A stretch of DNA of 64,000 nt from Dasyornis broadbenti (GCA_013397935.1 VZRN01005169.1:620001-684000), one strand, 5' to 3'. Positions 12,501-27,013 are shown, counted from the first letter of the stretch. The notes: a model not told the origin generated them from the letters alone. A program made the numbers and translations.

Positions 12501-15500
12501 TTGCCCCAAAACTTCAGTCCTTCAGCATCAGAAATGATAAACTTGTTTACTCCTTACCGTAAGAGCAAGTTTTGGGGTGGGTTCACAGCCACCTGGTAGG
12601 ATATGAGGAGGGAGACAGAGATATGGGAGATCTGTCACACAGGTGGTGTAACATCTGGCCAGTCAGCAGAGATGCTTTCAGTTGCCAGAGGGCCATCAAG
12701 ACCTCCAGCATCATTTTACAGAGGTCTTTGTGCTTCCAGCATCTGCCAGCAGCATGACTGATCTCTGCGCTGGCCCAGCTTATGAGACTTTGTCACTTAA
12801 TGAAATTTGCTGGGAACAGCCTCTCTGATATCCTTGCCCACACTGCTGCTGTAAGATCTGCTCCTGCCCATCTTCCACATCAGGTTTAATGAACGGAGGA
12901 ACAGATACAGTTGCCTAATCACTTGGATCTGACTTTGCAGTGAGGACCTGTCTGGGAAAGACCCAGAAAGAGATTTTCTGGACACCGGCAAGGAAGCTCA
13001 GCCTGTGCCCAGCAACTCCCTGTGCTATGCAGTGGCATGGCACCCTTGGACGTTTCCCCAGCCACAGGACAAATATCAATACTTTTCAGAAGCCAGGCTG
13101 CCTTTGTTTGCTTTCTACCCCTCCTGCTTAGAAAAATTTTCTCAATTCTCCATAGTCTCCAAGCTTCTCCTTTCATGGTTCATTACATTCACTGGCTAAT
13201 TCTGCTATCGCCCCAGTACGTGGGTCATCACCCACATTTGTATGCATTTACATTTTCCAATTATTTTCCTAGTAGCTGTTTATCACTAACCATTTCTACC
13301 CTGCCTGAATTCTCTCCTAACCGCTCTGTCTTATTTCTTCTTTACTATTTCTTTGCAGAAAAAAAAAAGATTTTTTGTTTTGTTTTAATAAAAGACACTC
13401 ACTATCTCATCCGGTCATTCATTTCACCCTCCTCCTTTATAATGGCACTGGTTTATTACCAGCACTTCTTTTTACAAATATCAGGGGAAATAAGCCTTTC
13501 TATTCTCCCAGTAATTCCTATGGTGAGCAAGTATTATTTTGCTTTCTTTTCTTTTGAGTTGTGGCCAATTATCATTTCTCTCTGTTGCTTGCTCCTTTAT
13601 TTATGGGGTTCACAGCGTGCCATTGGTGAGCCTGGAGTCAGGAAATGAAGCCTAGCATCCTTGTCCCCTTCCCATTTACCTTCAGGGTGCCTACAAGGGT
13701 GTTAGAGCAGAGCTGTGAGGTGTGGGGAGATGTTGGATCCATTTAGGCTCCATCCTGTCCTGATATGCACCAGGCATCTAGAAGTGAAGGCAGGACTTGC
13801 TTATGCCTGAGGTTTCCCCATTGAACCTTGAAGTGTCCTCTCCCTGTCCTTCTGCTGCTGACATGGGCAAGTGCTGGATGTGGTGACTGCTGTGACGGAC
13901 CAGACCAGGGGATCCAGACAGCTTCCTTGCTGTGTCCCAAGGCATGCTGGACATGGAAACCTTTGCTTCTCAGGGACACACACAGTTGATTGACTTCATA
14001 TATAGGCTCTGAATGTATAGACTGAGTAGGGAAGACTGCAGAGTCGTTGAAGGCAGGGAGAGTTTCTGTCTTCTGCACATGACAAGTTGTTGATTTTTTC
14101 CATTTCCTCTGAAATAACTATGCTTTTATCTCCTTTTATGCACCTTCTGCTGACTCAGGAAATGAAGTGTCCTCTTGGGTGCTCACCCAGAGTCAAGGGA
14201 CCCTCTGTCTTACAGGACAAGGTGTATCAAACCCTGCCCTATGGCCCAGCAGAGTCAGGGGCCTGTCCCAGCCACCACTGTGGTGAACCTGGGGACCACA
14301 CTCGTGCACAGGAGATGAGAAGTCAGACTACCAGTGAAGAAGTAAGTGCGGTAGCACTGATTTCCTGTGCTTTGGGAGCTGGACCTACACAATGCGTCAC
14401 ACTTTTATTTGATTTCAGGTTAAAGCAGCTTCCTCAGCTATCCCATTTCTCTCTTTCCCTGACCACTTGACTCTCCATAACATCTGAGCTTTGCCATCAG
14501 GCATTCAGCAATATAACCAACATCTGGCAAATGAAGTTCAACCTCTCTCTCCTGACCTTCCCAGGGGAAGAACTGTCTGTCTGATGTGTAGTATTTTCAT
14601 AGCATGCTTTACATTTGAGTGTGTTAAGCCAGAAGCTTCAAAACTTTGTGGTGTGTTCTTAATTTAGCAACTGTGCAATATGCACAGATAATTAAACTGA
14701 TGAGAACATCCAGGAAGACCAATGTGTTTCAAATCCCAAGTTCTTTAGGGGAGGGAAATCTAACATTGCTTGGAGAGTATGTTTGGAGAATATATTGGTG
14801 GAGTCAGCTCTTTTGACTGCATCCTTAAGTATGAATACAGATAGAGAAGATGAATTCACAAAAGCCCATGCACCCACTATGCTTCTGCAGGCATTCACCT
14901 TTCCCAGTCTCAGCACATGAGGATGTAGCTCTCATTAAGTGTAATTTGTTTCCCTCCACTCACAACTGGTGTGTAAAATAGAACAGGATAATCTAATCCT
15001 ATGCATCAGACCTAGCACTATTATTTACTTTATTTACTTTTATTAACATTAGGTTTGCTAACAGAGGGGGTTTTAATAAATTATTTTAATGTGTTTAGAA
15101 AATGTGCTGCAAAAATAAGCATTCACTTAGGTTATTAAATATTTTCAGCGACGAAGAAGTGACTTTGAGGGAGAATGGAAATAAACATCCTTATTCAGGA
15201 GAGATTTTTAGAAAGCAAACAGAACATAAGAATGCAGCTAAGCTAGTATGTCTTGGGAAATTATTTTTCCTTTTCCACATCAGCAATAACAGATCAAGAG
15301 CATTTCCAAGCACCAATTTCTGTAGGCTGCATGAAGGGAGGTGGACATTTCTACAGTTGATTTGAAACTGGATGAACTAGAGCGCTTCAGAGGTTTACAG
15401 TCGAAAAGATAAATGGATTGTGTGAGCTGTCCAATTTCATTATGTGCCCTAGCCAAACTCTTTCTTTAATGTTTGATAGAATTATGATCAAATATTTCAA

Positions 15501-18500
15501 AATAAAAATGCTAACCTCTGTAGAAATTGTTGTTGACCTTGTCAAGGTAGGTTTAATGCTTTAAAAGAATACCAACAATCTCTCAGTGATATAAAACTTC
15601 AACAGACGCTACCAAATCGAAATATATATAGAAGGCAGCTGGTTACTCACACTGGCCTAGCACTTATCAAACCCCATTGTCAGCTGAGTGTGAAATGGAT
15701 TCCTGCCCAGAAAGCTGGCTCTGAAGCTTGCTTCATGTTCGAAGTTTGATTTGCCACATGTGATACAGTCAGATGATTTAAAACACAATTGACTTTCTTG
15801 CAGCAGTTGACTACCTTGTTTCAAAATTATATGTATCTCCAGAAACTGAAAGGCAAGTACACATGAAGACCCAAAATACTTTAAGCCAAACATTTACAAT
15901 GCCGATTATCTGAATAAATTTGTCATGTTGGAAGTGCGTTCTTAAAGCAGGCCATCTCACTTCCAACCCAGAGTGCTGCACACAATGACATATCTTTGTC
16001 TTTTTTCCTTTGCATTAAAACAAGGGTTTGAACCAAAGCCATGTACACAAACCCTCTTAACTCCCCAGCATGTGCAGTTCACATCTTTAACTGCTTCAGT
16101 TTGTATTAATTTAGCACCAATCTCCAGTTGGAGAGCTCCGTCTAATCTGGGCTCTGTATCCGTCACTGCTGCATGTTATGTGCAAAAGAAGGTGAAAAAT
16201 CTTCTGAGCCCCCAGTTCTGTGATAAAACCATGAGATATGTTTAGCCTCAGTAATATCCTTGCTTGCTTAAATTGAATACAGATAATGGCAATGAAATCC
16301 ATCTCCATTGCAGGGGCATCTTCCACAGGTTAAATGCCTTTGAGTTGAAAAATGAGACTTTTCTGACTCTGCAAGGATGAGGGAAAGAAGAAGGAGTTGC
16401 CTGGTTATCCAGACTTCTTTGAGGCTGTGAGAGCATGATATGCTATGGCTTTCTTCAGGTTACTAGTGCAGATATAGGCAGTGCTGCTAAACCGTAGAGA
16501 TCCAAGTGTCAATACAGCGAGTCCCAGGGATCTGGAGATCAGGTGGAGCAGGAGATGCTGAAGCCACTGTGACCTTGAAAATCGTGTTTTGCTTTAAAGC
16601 ACAGATGCTTCACTCTACTGCTTATATGAAACTGATAGCCTTAAACCGGGGCAGTTGTCCTATGTGTGGGCATCTTCCTTCTGCTCTATTGAACTATTAT
16701 CCGTATTTTTCTCATTTATCCATGCAAATCTCATAGATGCCTCATGCATGAGGAGATGGGAAGGTACCAAATAGATCACTAATATGTTCAAGACGTTGAG
16801 GATGATTTAAAGGGCTTGTGAATCTGATCATCAAAACTGGGAGTGGGTCTTCTTCTGTTCTAAAGGAACTGAATTTGCTTGAAAGTTGCTTGTTCGGATC
16901 CACATGAGTGAGTATGCACTTCTTTTTGCACCAGCCCTTCTGAGTTAGTGCCTCATGAGCTTGCTCTAAATACCATGAAAGTTAAAAAAAAATCTCAGTC
17001 AAAACTGTCGAATGTGGGATGTATTTTCATTAAAACTCCATTAACCCACAGAATGCAGCTTCTGATCGTACTATAAGACTTCTCACAGAGTTCAGAGTAG
17101 CCTCCTGAAAACACAGTATTTGCTGGAGTAAGCACATAGTGAAGCAAGCAGCCAGCCAAGCTTGTCTTCAGGAGTATCTTGTAAAGGTCAGACTAGATTT
17201 GATGTTGTGTTAGGTTTTGGGAGAAACCCAAAGAAAGATAATAGAGGAAGGATCTGTTTCCTCCAACCATCCAAAAACAAATCTAGAAAGTTTAAATAAA
17301 GAGTAATAAAAGTTGCATGCACAAATTGACTTGGGGCAACTTTTTAACTTGCTTCCGTGATGTTTTCATAGCTGATTAGAAGAGCTGGCAATGTCCTTGG
17401 CAGTGCGACAAAAACCATTTTTACATCAGTCAGCATAAGGAATTCCACACTTTCCATCAAATCGCTCCAAAAAATATGTCTGCTTGCCATTCCAGTCCAG
17501 GTTTGCTCCTGCAGTTGGCCAGATCTTCTCACTCAGTTCATGCACCTGGCCACAGTTCAGTTGGAAAAGACTCAAGGGTGGCTTGAGTTCTCACACGAGG
17601 CTACCCTACATGATCTTTCTTATTGCCCAGAAAGATAACTCAGGGGGATATGTGAGGATTTTTCCTCTGGAAACCCTGTGCGGAAAGGACTGCTTGTGCA
17701 TGCACAGATCAGCACTCTGGCACATGGGAGGGACTCTGGGGGACATTGGACCTGGCATGGATGCTCCATGAAGGGGATGTGCATTGAGCCTGCACATCCA
17801 GACTGCACAGCTCAGAGACGCAAACTCTTGGGGGATCCCAGGAAGAAGTACTTTACAGTGTGCTGCTCCTGCTGGCACCTCATGTAGTCAGGGCAGACCA
17901 GGACATCAGTTTGAATGCCAGGCACAGCATCCTTTCCCTCTTTCCAGCCCTGCAGGAGACAGAGAGGTAGATTCTCATGTGGGATGTACTGCTCTAAGCC
18001 ACCAAATCTCTTTGTACTCCAGATCTATGGACAAAAAATAAATGGTCAGAGCTGGGACCAGCCCCAAAACTGGGCTTACCCTTCTGCCATCCTCAACACA
18101 TCAGCCAAGCTCTTTCAGCAGTGTGTGGGGACAGAGAGAGGATGGAGCAGGCAGAGGGCTAAGGAAGGGGAGAGGGAAGTGCTGAGGCTTTTGTCATGGG
18201 TGAGAGAAAGATCTGAGCATGGAGCAGATTTCCTGTCCCAGTACCAGTTGCAGCTGACTGGGCTCTTTGGATGCAGTCACCTGAAAACTCTTTTGGAGTA
18301 GAGGGACGATACAGATGGCAACAGAGAGGAATGGGGTCACTGGGCATCAACAGACCCCTTCCGAATGGGGGAATAGTGCAGCTGCCTCTGTGTCAGGCAA
18401 GAAGGGGAGGAGGGATGCTAGAGACCAAAAAGTGTCTTTTTCATCCCAGCAACTGCTTCTCATTTTGGTTTTGACATGAATTTGCCACGCAGACTTGGCC

Positions 18501-20869
18501 AGCTCATGCTTTCTGTGACTGCAAAATTACTTATGCAGATTCCCATTGCTAATATGTAGGGGAATTAGAGAGTATCAGCAATGCTTTCTGACTTAAAATA
18601 TGAAGTGTCAGGTATCAGCTGAACCCAGAAATGTAACTATATTTCTATCTGTGAATATTTCTGAGGGAACTTTTCAGTAGGGTGTTTCTAATCCTTTTAC
18701 CAAACAGACCTTTTTAAAAAAAAACCCGGGAATTTTTTTTGTCTATTTCCCTCTGACCCTAATAAATCTTAATTCCCACAACTTGCGGGTGTTGACTTTC
18801 CAAGAAAAAAACATCACTGGCACTCTGTCACCACCCTCCACATTCCTGAGGCGGCTGCTGGAGGCAAGTTGTCTCATTTGCTTATGTAAATGAAGAAGAG
18901 AGGTTTTTAGAGCCAACCATTGACTCTGGGAAGGAGGTGCTGCCTGTGCCAGCGTGAGCAGTGCTCCTGATGCCAGTTTCCAACACTGACGGAGTTCAGC
19001 TGTTCCATGATAAAAAATAAGATGCACCCTCTCCAGATATTTTGCATTTCAATGAATAATTTTTCACCTAACAACATCCCAGCGTCCTTTGATTATGTGC
19101 ACTCCATATATTGATACAACAACATGGAGCTGAGGAATAGAGGGTCAGTCCCATAAGAGGCATTGCAGCCCCTAAAACCCCAGGCCTTTAGCCTGAGCGG
19201 TTTTGTACAGTGTTATTACCCTGTATTCGGATGAGATAATGGCCAAAAGGGCCGTTACTGGGTATTTACATAACATTACATGGAGTGACTTCCGATTTTT
19301 CTTTTCCTGGAAGTGCGTGAAATGGGTTAAACAAGAGGATGACAGAGCTGTTGGCAGAGCCAGTTTGACAAGAGGAGAATTGCAAGTGAGAGACAGTTCA
19401 ATGGCCCCTGCATGACAGAATTCCGTGTTTCATGCACAAGGAAGCAGAGGCAGGATTGAGTTACAGGCCATAGCTATCATGGGGCAATGCCCTGCCTAAC
19501 GCACACAGGTGAGCATGGAGCATTTGCTGGATTTCAGCAAATAAGGCTGCTGGGCACTGAGTATCAATGCCCTGAGGAACAGAGTCGGAACACATCGGGC
19601 CTCTGTGGGCTTCTTTACTGCCCTTATCTGTGGTGTTGGAGAACAGGGTTGTGGCTGGTTTAAGTAGATGATCTAATCCATGGGGAGGACCAGGAGTTTG
19701 CTTCATTAACAAATGCTGATAGTCGGTGGAGGGGAAGAATTGTGTGTGAAGCACCATTTTGCACTTTTATTTCTTCCTGATTACACCGCCCAAGGCTTGA
19801 GCAGACTTCAGCAGAAGAGGAAGTGCTGTTCCCTGCTTGGTAGGACTGCGCTGGGCACAGCCACAGGAGGAATTGCTTTGCATTCATGCAAACCGTTCCT
19901 TTTCCACCTCACCTCTCCTGCTGATGGACTGGCCACACTGCACGCATCCCCTAAGCCTACACTGCAACTCAAGCCACCACAAATATGTTTTTCAAAATAT
20001 TCAACCTTTGAATGTTGAGCAAAATTTGACCAAATCAACAAGACTCGAGAGGCTGGTTTGAGCTAAACACACTTCACAGTCCGTCCTGCAGAAAGCAAAC
20101 CTGCTCACAGCTAAATGCCAGTGTTTTGAGTCCTGGAGCCTGTGCCTGGCCGCAGCTGGCCTATAGCACAAAATCCGTGCTGAGCACCAGTCCTGCAGAC
20201 AATCTTTAGCATCACAGCACTTGGCTTAGCAGTGTCCCATCTCTGCATTCTTGTGCTGAATCTCACTGTAAGTCCCTCCAGCAAGGAGACAGTGGACAGT
20301 AGCAGTGTTTTTAACCTAATGTGATGAGGCATTGCTCAGTGTGAGTCAGGTACCTGGTTCCCACAGCTCAATATGTGTCCGTGCTGGATGGATTTGGGTG
20401 GCATGTGTCTGTCCATATGTTGAAACTATACATTACCCAGAAACCTTCTGCCACAGAGAATTAGGGAAAAGCTATGACTTGGGGGAGGGGGAATAGATAG
20501 GCTTGTTTGACAGTTAATAAAACAATGAAATATACTTTGTGTGTGCCTGAGTTTCTAGGGATGTACCAGCAGCTGCTAATACCATGTCATCTGTTTTTTA
20601 TTCATGGCACTGCTGGACTGTGGATAGATAATCTCTCGCTATAACTCACTCATTTCTAAGCTTAATGGGAAGCTGTCATAGAGAAACATGCTTCTCTGCC
20701 AAAAGTGGGAAGTCTGTCTTTCCACTGGGGAAACACATGATTCCAGAGTTCCTTGCTCTGCTCATATCCCAGTAACATTATCTTTCTATTATATTGAATA
20801 TTTAATACTGGAATGCTTGTGTTTCTGCCATGTTTTCCACAATGACTGACAGAAAGAGCCCATTCTATT

Positions 20870-21315
20870 TCTGTCAGACAGAGAGGTGCTCCATTCCTCT
20901 GGTCATCTTCGTGACCTTCCTCTGGACACGCTCCAACAGGTCCATGTCTTTCTGCTAGTAAGGGCTTCAAAGCTGGATGCAGCACTCCAGGTGGGCTCTC
21001 ACCAGAGCAGAGGAGCAGAATCACCTCCCTTGACCTGCTGGCCACGCTTCTTGTGAGGCAGCACAGGACATATTTGGTTTTCTGAGCTGCAAGTGCTGAA
21101 TCATGCCCAGCTTTCCATCCACCACTATCCCCAAGTCCTTCTCCACAGAGCAGCTTTCAATCTCTTCATTCCCCAGCCTGTACTGATACCAGGGGTTTCC
21201 CTGATCTGAATATAGGACTTGCCCTTGACCCTGTTAAACCTCATGAGGCTCCCATGGACCCACTTCTCAAGCTTGTACAGGTGCCTTTGGATGGAATCCC
21301 TTCCCTACAGCTTCT
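20870..21315 (-). mobile_element. CR1 LINE fragment, antisense to FRMD4A
   Basis: The + strand reads as the reverse complement of the conserved CR1 reverse-transcriptase C-terminal/3' region. Recognisable blocks are CTCTGGACACGCTCCAACAG, the 'tccatgtctttct' block, GCAGCACTCCAGGTGGGCTC, 'ctgctggccacgcttct' and 'ccccaagtccttctccac', ending with the 'cccacttctcaagcttgtacaggt' block (positions about 21259-21282). CR1 is the dominant retrotransposon of birds. The copy is decayed and has no open frame. It lacks the usual CR1 3' tail, so it is an internal fragment, probably old and cut by later deletion. Boundaries are good to about 15 bp. Confidence 0.85.
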
Positions 21316-24300
21316 CCCAGGCTGTAAGAGATCCTTCTCCCCAGAAGCCCTCTTCCTCCTCCTCCCGTCCTGTGGCCAACACATGCCCGTAACATGCCAG
21401 TATTACCACTAAGCCTGTTTGACAATGACTGGCTGGTGTTGGGAGGCACCAAAATGGGGTTTGCATGTCACCTTGTGCAGCAAAGTCTTGCTCTACATCA
21501 CCTGTATCTCACCTCCTCCTTTTCATCTTTTGAGCACTGGGGAGGTCTGCCATGAGCAGACCCCAGCCTGCTCCCCCAGTGGGTACAGCAGCCCATATTA
21601 GTGAGCTGGTGCTGATATGAACTCATCCAATAAATACATCAAAGAGCCATGAAACTCAGGGGGTTTTGACATTGAATCAGTATGAATCATCATTCCTCAT
21701 GCAGTCACCCTTTTCCGAGGAGCTCTCAGGTTTGTCCTTCCCCTCCCTACTTGCCTTCAGTGCTCTCTGTGCTCTGTTGTTATTCAGGGAAGTTGCCATC
21801 GTGTCTAATTGGGAAGAGACACCTGTAGAGTGCCTCTCTGCAGGCATAACTGGAATGCATGGAAGAGAGACTCATTCCCTGTGGTTAATTTGCCAGTGCT
21901 GAGTGCTCCTTTAAATAGAGCCAAGGAGATACAGACAGAGCTTGGGCATTGTGTGCATTGAAGTTTTCTTGGTGTAGTTTTTGCTAGCACAGGCTGTGCC
22001 TGTAGTTTGGGTGTCTTTAAGCAATGGGGAAATGCAGGGAGACATCCCTGGGAGTGTAAGCCAAGTGTGATCCCATATGGACCTTCTTGCATTGCCTTTG
22101 GTGCCTTTTCATAATCTTTCTTCATGGCAAGCTCAAGTCACAGAGCTGCTACTGAGGCTCAGCCCTTTCCCTGCCACCTCCTGACACCACTAATAAAGCT
22201 CTCATTTTCCTCTAAGTCATTATTTGAACAAACTTCAGCTGTTTTGGAGCACAAGGAGGGAATGAGTTCACTGCTTCAAGCCTGCAGGGTTGCAGAGAGC
22301 CCCAGCCATTTTCTCGCTGTGCTCCTCACTGCTGAGGCTTCTTGGATGCATGGCGTTATCATTTCAGACAAACCTCTCCAGCATGGCCCAGGGAGCAGGG
22401 AAGGATGTCTGGGTCATTCTACTAATAAGGAGGCAGCCCTTAATGAGTCCATCTCTGCTCTCCTGCCTCTCCAAGAGGGAAGGAAGAAACCTCAGAGTGC
22501 TCTCAAGTCAGGCTTGACTTCACAGAAGAGTTGTCTGCTCTACAGAGCATCAGAAATCCCCTGGACAATGTTTTGGTGCCATGATACCTTCCAGTGTTGA
22601 GATTTTAAGTTTCGTGGAAAATGTCACATTTGCAAGTCCAGGAAGTCCAGGCTGCACAATGTAGCTTGTTCCAGGCTGGAGTGGGATTTGGGGAGTACAA
22701 GTAGGGGTCTGGGGTCAGGACAGCACTCAGGTTACTGCCATGCAGAGAAGCCTCAGGGACAGAGTTTGACTAAAAAATCACCAGCGTCTGTGCCAAAGAC
22801 TCAGATACACAGGAGTGTGGGTCCCTCAGCCTTTCCTCCTGGCAGGGCTAAGCACTTACCAGGAGCACACTCTTCTTCCCTGGGGCCACAGCTCCAGTGT
22901 GCTGGAACCACAACCAGGTCCCTGCTGGTTTCTCTAGTAACAAGAGCAATTGATTTATAGAGCACTGTCCTTAACATGCCTTTCTGCAAAAGGGGTCCTA
23001 GAGCAGGAGGGAGCAGCAGGGGATGCCCTGGTTGAATAATGCTGCTCTGACAACCTACCCCTACCAGCAAAGCATCCCAAGTCAGGCCAGCTAGCTGCAG
23101 CTAGGACATGCCCCAGAGGCTGCTTTTTGTGATACAGGTTACATGGAGGATGCCAGGAAAGTGTGGGTAGCAAGGGGATGAAAAGTAGCAGATACAGGGG
23201 GGTCTCCACATCTGCCTGGACAGCTCACAGGACACCAACCCAGTCCAGCTCTGTAGCTCTGCATCATTGAGGACGTGGTTCAGTCTCTACTCTGAATGCC
23301 ACCTGTTATCCTGATTTATTCCTGTGGGATGCACAAGCTATCTCGCTGACCATCCAATTGCATTGAATCCAGAAGGTCCTAGGCCCACTTTCTATTGATT
23401 TCCCTGCTCGCAGAGACCAGTCCCCATCTCCTTCAATGTGATGGAAGTTTTATTAATGCAAAATTTTCCCTCTGGAAAATGAAGTCCAGAAATTAATAAT
23501 GAATTAAAACAACTTGCCACAGGCATTGCTAATGAGCTCTTTGTCTGCGCAGCTCACATGAAAGGAGGTCATTGCTCAGCCGTTCCCATCACGAATAGCA
23601 AGAAGATTAACCGCTAACATCGACCATGTGGGTCTCTCCTGAGACAGCGGGACAGGCTGCAGCTCAGCTTCTGTCTGGCTGCGTTTTTCTGCCTTATCCC
23701 TGCTGTGCAAGTTTGTCTCAAGGAGTCTTTACTACCTGGGGAAGACACCTTCCTTTCCACCCCTTCAAAGACTCAGGTTGCCTGTATGTGTTGGGAGGAC
23801 ACCCGAGTCATCCCACTGGAAAGGACAATAACCTTGCAGAGCTTAAGGGGAGAGCGGAAAGTAATCTTGGAGGGGACTAGCAGGGCTTAACTTCACTGCC
23901 ATAAGCCTCTTCAGGGACTCTGGCCCAGTAACTAACCTGGCACTGCTCCAGTGCTGGGTCTGCATCTATTGTTCTTTTCCCTTATCTTGCAAGGCAAAGG
24001 GTTATCCTGCCTTATCTGCTACCACAGGCTTTGGAGGAGGCCCCATGGCAAGGGCACTGGAAATCATGCCCCTGCTGAGCCTCGTGGGCTGTGCTGGGAG
24101 AGGAGCATCCACTTCTGGGCAGTAAAGATGGGAAAACTGTCACACCATGCTGACCACCTCTCTCCATGGCTTTTTCAGCCTGGTGTCACTCAGCAAAAAT
24201 AAGGAAGCAGCACATTGCGTTTACCCATCTTGCCTGGGAAGGGTGGCTGAAGGCAGATGTTTTTGGGTGCTGATCCTCACTTGATAGCTGGGGCTGGATC

Positions 24301-26918
24301 CAGCAGTGCATGGCGCAAGGGACGCCGAGCATCACTTTTCTATGGTGTGGCTGAACAGCAGAAGGGGATTTTCCTCCTTGTCCAGAGTCCCTTGTGGCAG
24401 TGCTGTTTGACTGAAGCAGAGGAACCCATAACTTCCCCCGTTGTACATCAACTGGTTATTGGTCTGGTCTGCATCCTTGCAAAAGCTCAACCTATATGCA
24501 GGCTTGGGAAAACTCTGCTGTGTTTGAGGCATGATGTTTCCCCACTCTTTCCCACCCCTGCCCTCTCAGGTGGGACACCCAGCCAGGCTGGCTGATGGCT
24601 CACTCCCTTGTTTGGCTGCACAATTGCTCATTTATCAAATAACTGAGTCACACAGAGCACTGGGCACCAGGCAGTGACAGTCATTCAGCTACCCAGCCTG
24701 CAATACACTCAAGCATGGGGATGCCTGGATTCACCTCCACCAACTGCTCCCACCATGGCCTTGACCATGGAGGAGTCAGTCCTGTCATGCATTCCCACCC
24801 CTCCTCTTGTGGTAGGCTTGGGCTGAGAAGAAATCCCTTTCCGGTGAAGAGAGAATTTGACCCAGCCAGGAGAGAAAGGAGCAGGAACCCTTGGGCAAGG
24901 GCAGGGGAAAAGCAAGGCTTCAAACTGCACATTGACAGGCTCAAACCCCTCTTCCTCTCCTTTACAAGTTTGTGCTTTTTTGTCTGTTGTTAAGCTGAAA
25001 ACTCATCCATTGCCCCAGTAAGTACCTGCCCTGAGCCTGTGAATCTCTGAATTCACCTGGCAGTCTTACCAGCCTCTGCATCACAACATGTGTGTATATC
25101 ATAAGTCAAAGTGTAGCTTGTCCTTAAAATGCTCTGTCAAAGAGAGGTTCATCTTACAGAAGACAGAGATGCTGCAAATGTCCAACCCACCTAGCACAAT
25201 ACTAGAAAAGAAGTATTTGAAGAGTCTCCAAAGGGACTGGTGTAGCAGGTGTACTCTTTGCTTGTGTCTTTGATGGGATTCAGCGGGACAAGGGGCCTGA
25301 CCATGGTCCCATGCCTGGTCCACTCATCTCTGAGCACCATTTGGGAGCTTGTTCAGGAGTGAAGGTCAGTGCAGTCACCAGTGCAGTCACAGCAGAGCTT
25401 CCAGTGGTTGTGCCTAAGAAATCTGACTTGGGAATTAAAATGAAGCTGGTTGCATCCCACCTATTTGTTATCTACCTGGCTGTTCCTCCTACACAGCAAT
25501 TTCTGTCGTATTCAGAGGCTGCTTTAAGTCAGGGCTGCATTTAGGCACAGGTATTGCTTCTTTCTTTACTGGCATGACCTAGAAACCCCCCATGCACTGG
25601 ATGTCCCCACTAGGTTGGGTAGAGGATGCTGTAATGCTCATATGAATGCCAAGGCAATATACAGAGAAATAAGTTTGTCCCAGCTGTGTCTAATACTATG
25701 ATAGTGCTGGGTTTAGGGATGTTTTCAGAGAGTTTGAGAGTCATATGAATCTGTTTGGGAGTTAGGTACAAATCAGGGTTTTTTCAACAATAGCTGTGCT
25801 CGTGTTTATAGGACAGAGCAGTTGATTAGGACAGCAGGGTTCTCACGTTGCTGCCACCCGTTTTCTGCACAGCATCATCATTTCACCTCCATTTAACAAC
25901 AGGTTCACGTCTGGGGTAACTGACTCAGCTGCTTGGCAGACTCACAGGGCAGTCAAGCCTGCAGACAGTTTTATTTTCACTGAGGTTTGCAGCACAGAGA
26001 TTTGTAGACCAAATCCTTACAAGCAGTCACCAGGGAACATCGTTGGGATCTCTGACTCCAGCTGTGCCAGTGCTGCTGTAACAATTGCAGCTCTGGGATC
26101 TGGGGCTATTACAGGCTGCAGTTACCTAGATCCTTTGTACCCCTCTTTCCTACAAGTGACAGTCAGCACAAGAGTTGTGTTGTGGCCAGGGCTTCAGACA
26201 TCTGGTTGGAAAAGCAGGAGCCCAGCAAAGCAGATGAAAATTATTAGAGGCAGGAGAACACACTGGAGTTAAATAAGGTTTTGCAGATGAGGTAGTAATG
26301 AACCATCTTCTGTTTCTCTGAGCTTGGCTTTTATTGTCTTACAAAGAGTATTCTGAAAGTGTGTGCTGCTTTTCTGTCTTTCCTTCCAAGTGCCTTAATT
26401 TGAGGATATATCCTTATCTCTACATGACAAGTAAGAGTGAATAGGAAACTATTTTGTTCTGTCATTTGCTTCTCATTTGGTCCTGTCACATCCTATCTTT
26501 TGGTACTATGTATTTTCTTAGTGTTATGAGCATATATCTATGCTGTGTGTGAGAGAGTGGGTGTCTGAATTGTGTTTGCAAAGGTCCTTGATAAAAGGCT
26601 TTAACAACTAAAATTATCAGAGATGTGGGAGTGAGTTGGTCTTGGTAGATCTGAGCACTGGCAGGCAGCAGATCATCTGTCTGCAGAGACATTAAGCGCT
26701 GAATAGGTCAGAATTGCCAGGTTTTTAGTATTTACCTAGGAGGAAAACTACTGCTCATTTCAAGGAGCTAATGTTCCTTGCAGATTTAGCTTGAACACCA
26801 GAGGGAACATAAAAGCAACAGCTGCAGTGCTTTCACGGATAGTGTTTTCCTCCTCAAGCACAGTGCAGTTCTATCCAATTCTCCTCATTAATCACTTTCT
26901 TTCATTCTTGTTTTTCAG

Positions 26919-27013
26919 CCAAAGCTTTTGGCCAAGGAGTTGCTTGATTTGGTGGCATCTCATTTCAACCTGAAGGAGAAGGAGTACTTTGGAATTGCAT
27001 TCACAGATGAAAC
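26919..27013 (+). CDS. FRMD4A: FRMD4A coding exon, FERM F1 lobe (first visible exon)
   Basis: This 95-nt internal exon (31 codons plus 2 nt) starts in phase 0 after a pyrimidine-rich acceptor ending TTTTTCAG and stops at a perfect GTAAGT donor. It reads PKLLAKELLDLVASHFNLKE, followed by KEYFGIAFTDE and two bases (AC) of a threonine. This is the early part of the ubiquitin-like F1 lobe: a helix (AKELLDLVASHFNL) followed by the strand that in FERM proteins carries the Y-F-G-(I/L) motif. The peptide is essentially identical to vertebrate FRMD4A as I recall it. The FRMD4B equivalent differs in several positions (for example SRELLD and FIDD). The residues place it roughly 35-70 from the start of the human protein, but that numbering is from memory. 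Confidence 0.95.

Larger units (their letters stand above)
1..26918 (+). other. FRMD4A: Upstream FRMD4A intron (5' end outside window)
   Basis: About 26.9 kb without a recognisable exon. The preceding coding exon should end in phase 0, just before the proline-lysine-leucine-leucine of the first visible exon. I looked for it and did not find it, so it probably lies before position 1. Contents I can name are one CR1 LINE fragment (20870-21315), a 5-base N run (6333-6337), an 11-bp hairpin (6568-6594) and an AT-rich segment around 10020-10330. The longer open frames here (for example 309-794 and 13022-13648) show no known domain and look like chance. The one at 13022-13648 lies in strongly pyrimidine-rich sequence. 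Confidence 0.75.

Noticed and set aside
13022..13648. 208-codon open frame, the longest in the window
   Set aside because: It lies in pyrimidine-rich sequence that avoids stop codons by composition. The translation is low-complexity hydrophobic with no known domain.
25870..25970. Possible MIR-like relic ('cctccatttaacaacagg', 'cttggcagactcacagggca')
   Set aside because: Only a few short blocks match, with poor spacing; too diverged to support by eye.
26791..26973. Open frame overlapping the first FRMD4A exon
   Set aside because: It is in a different frame from the FERM reading frame and crosses the splice acceptor; a shadow of the real exon.
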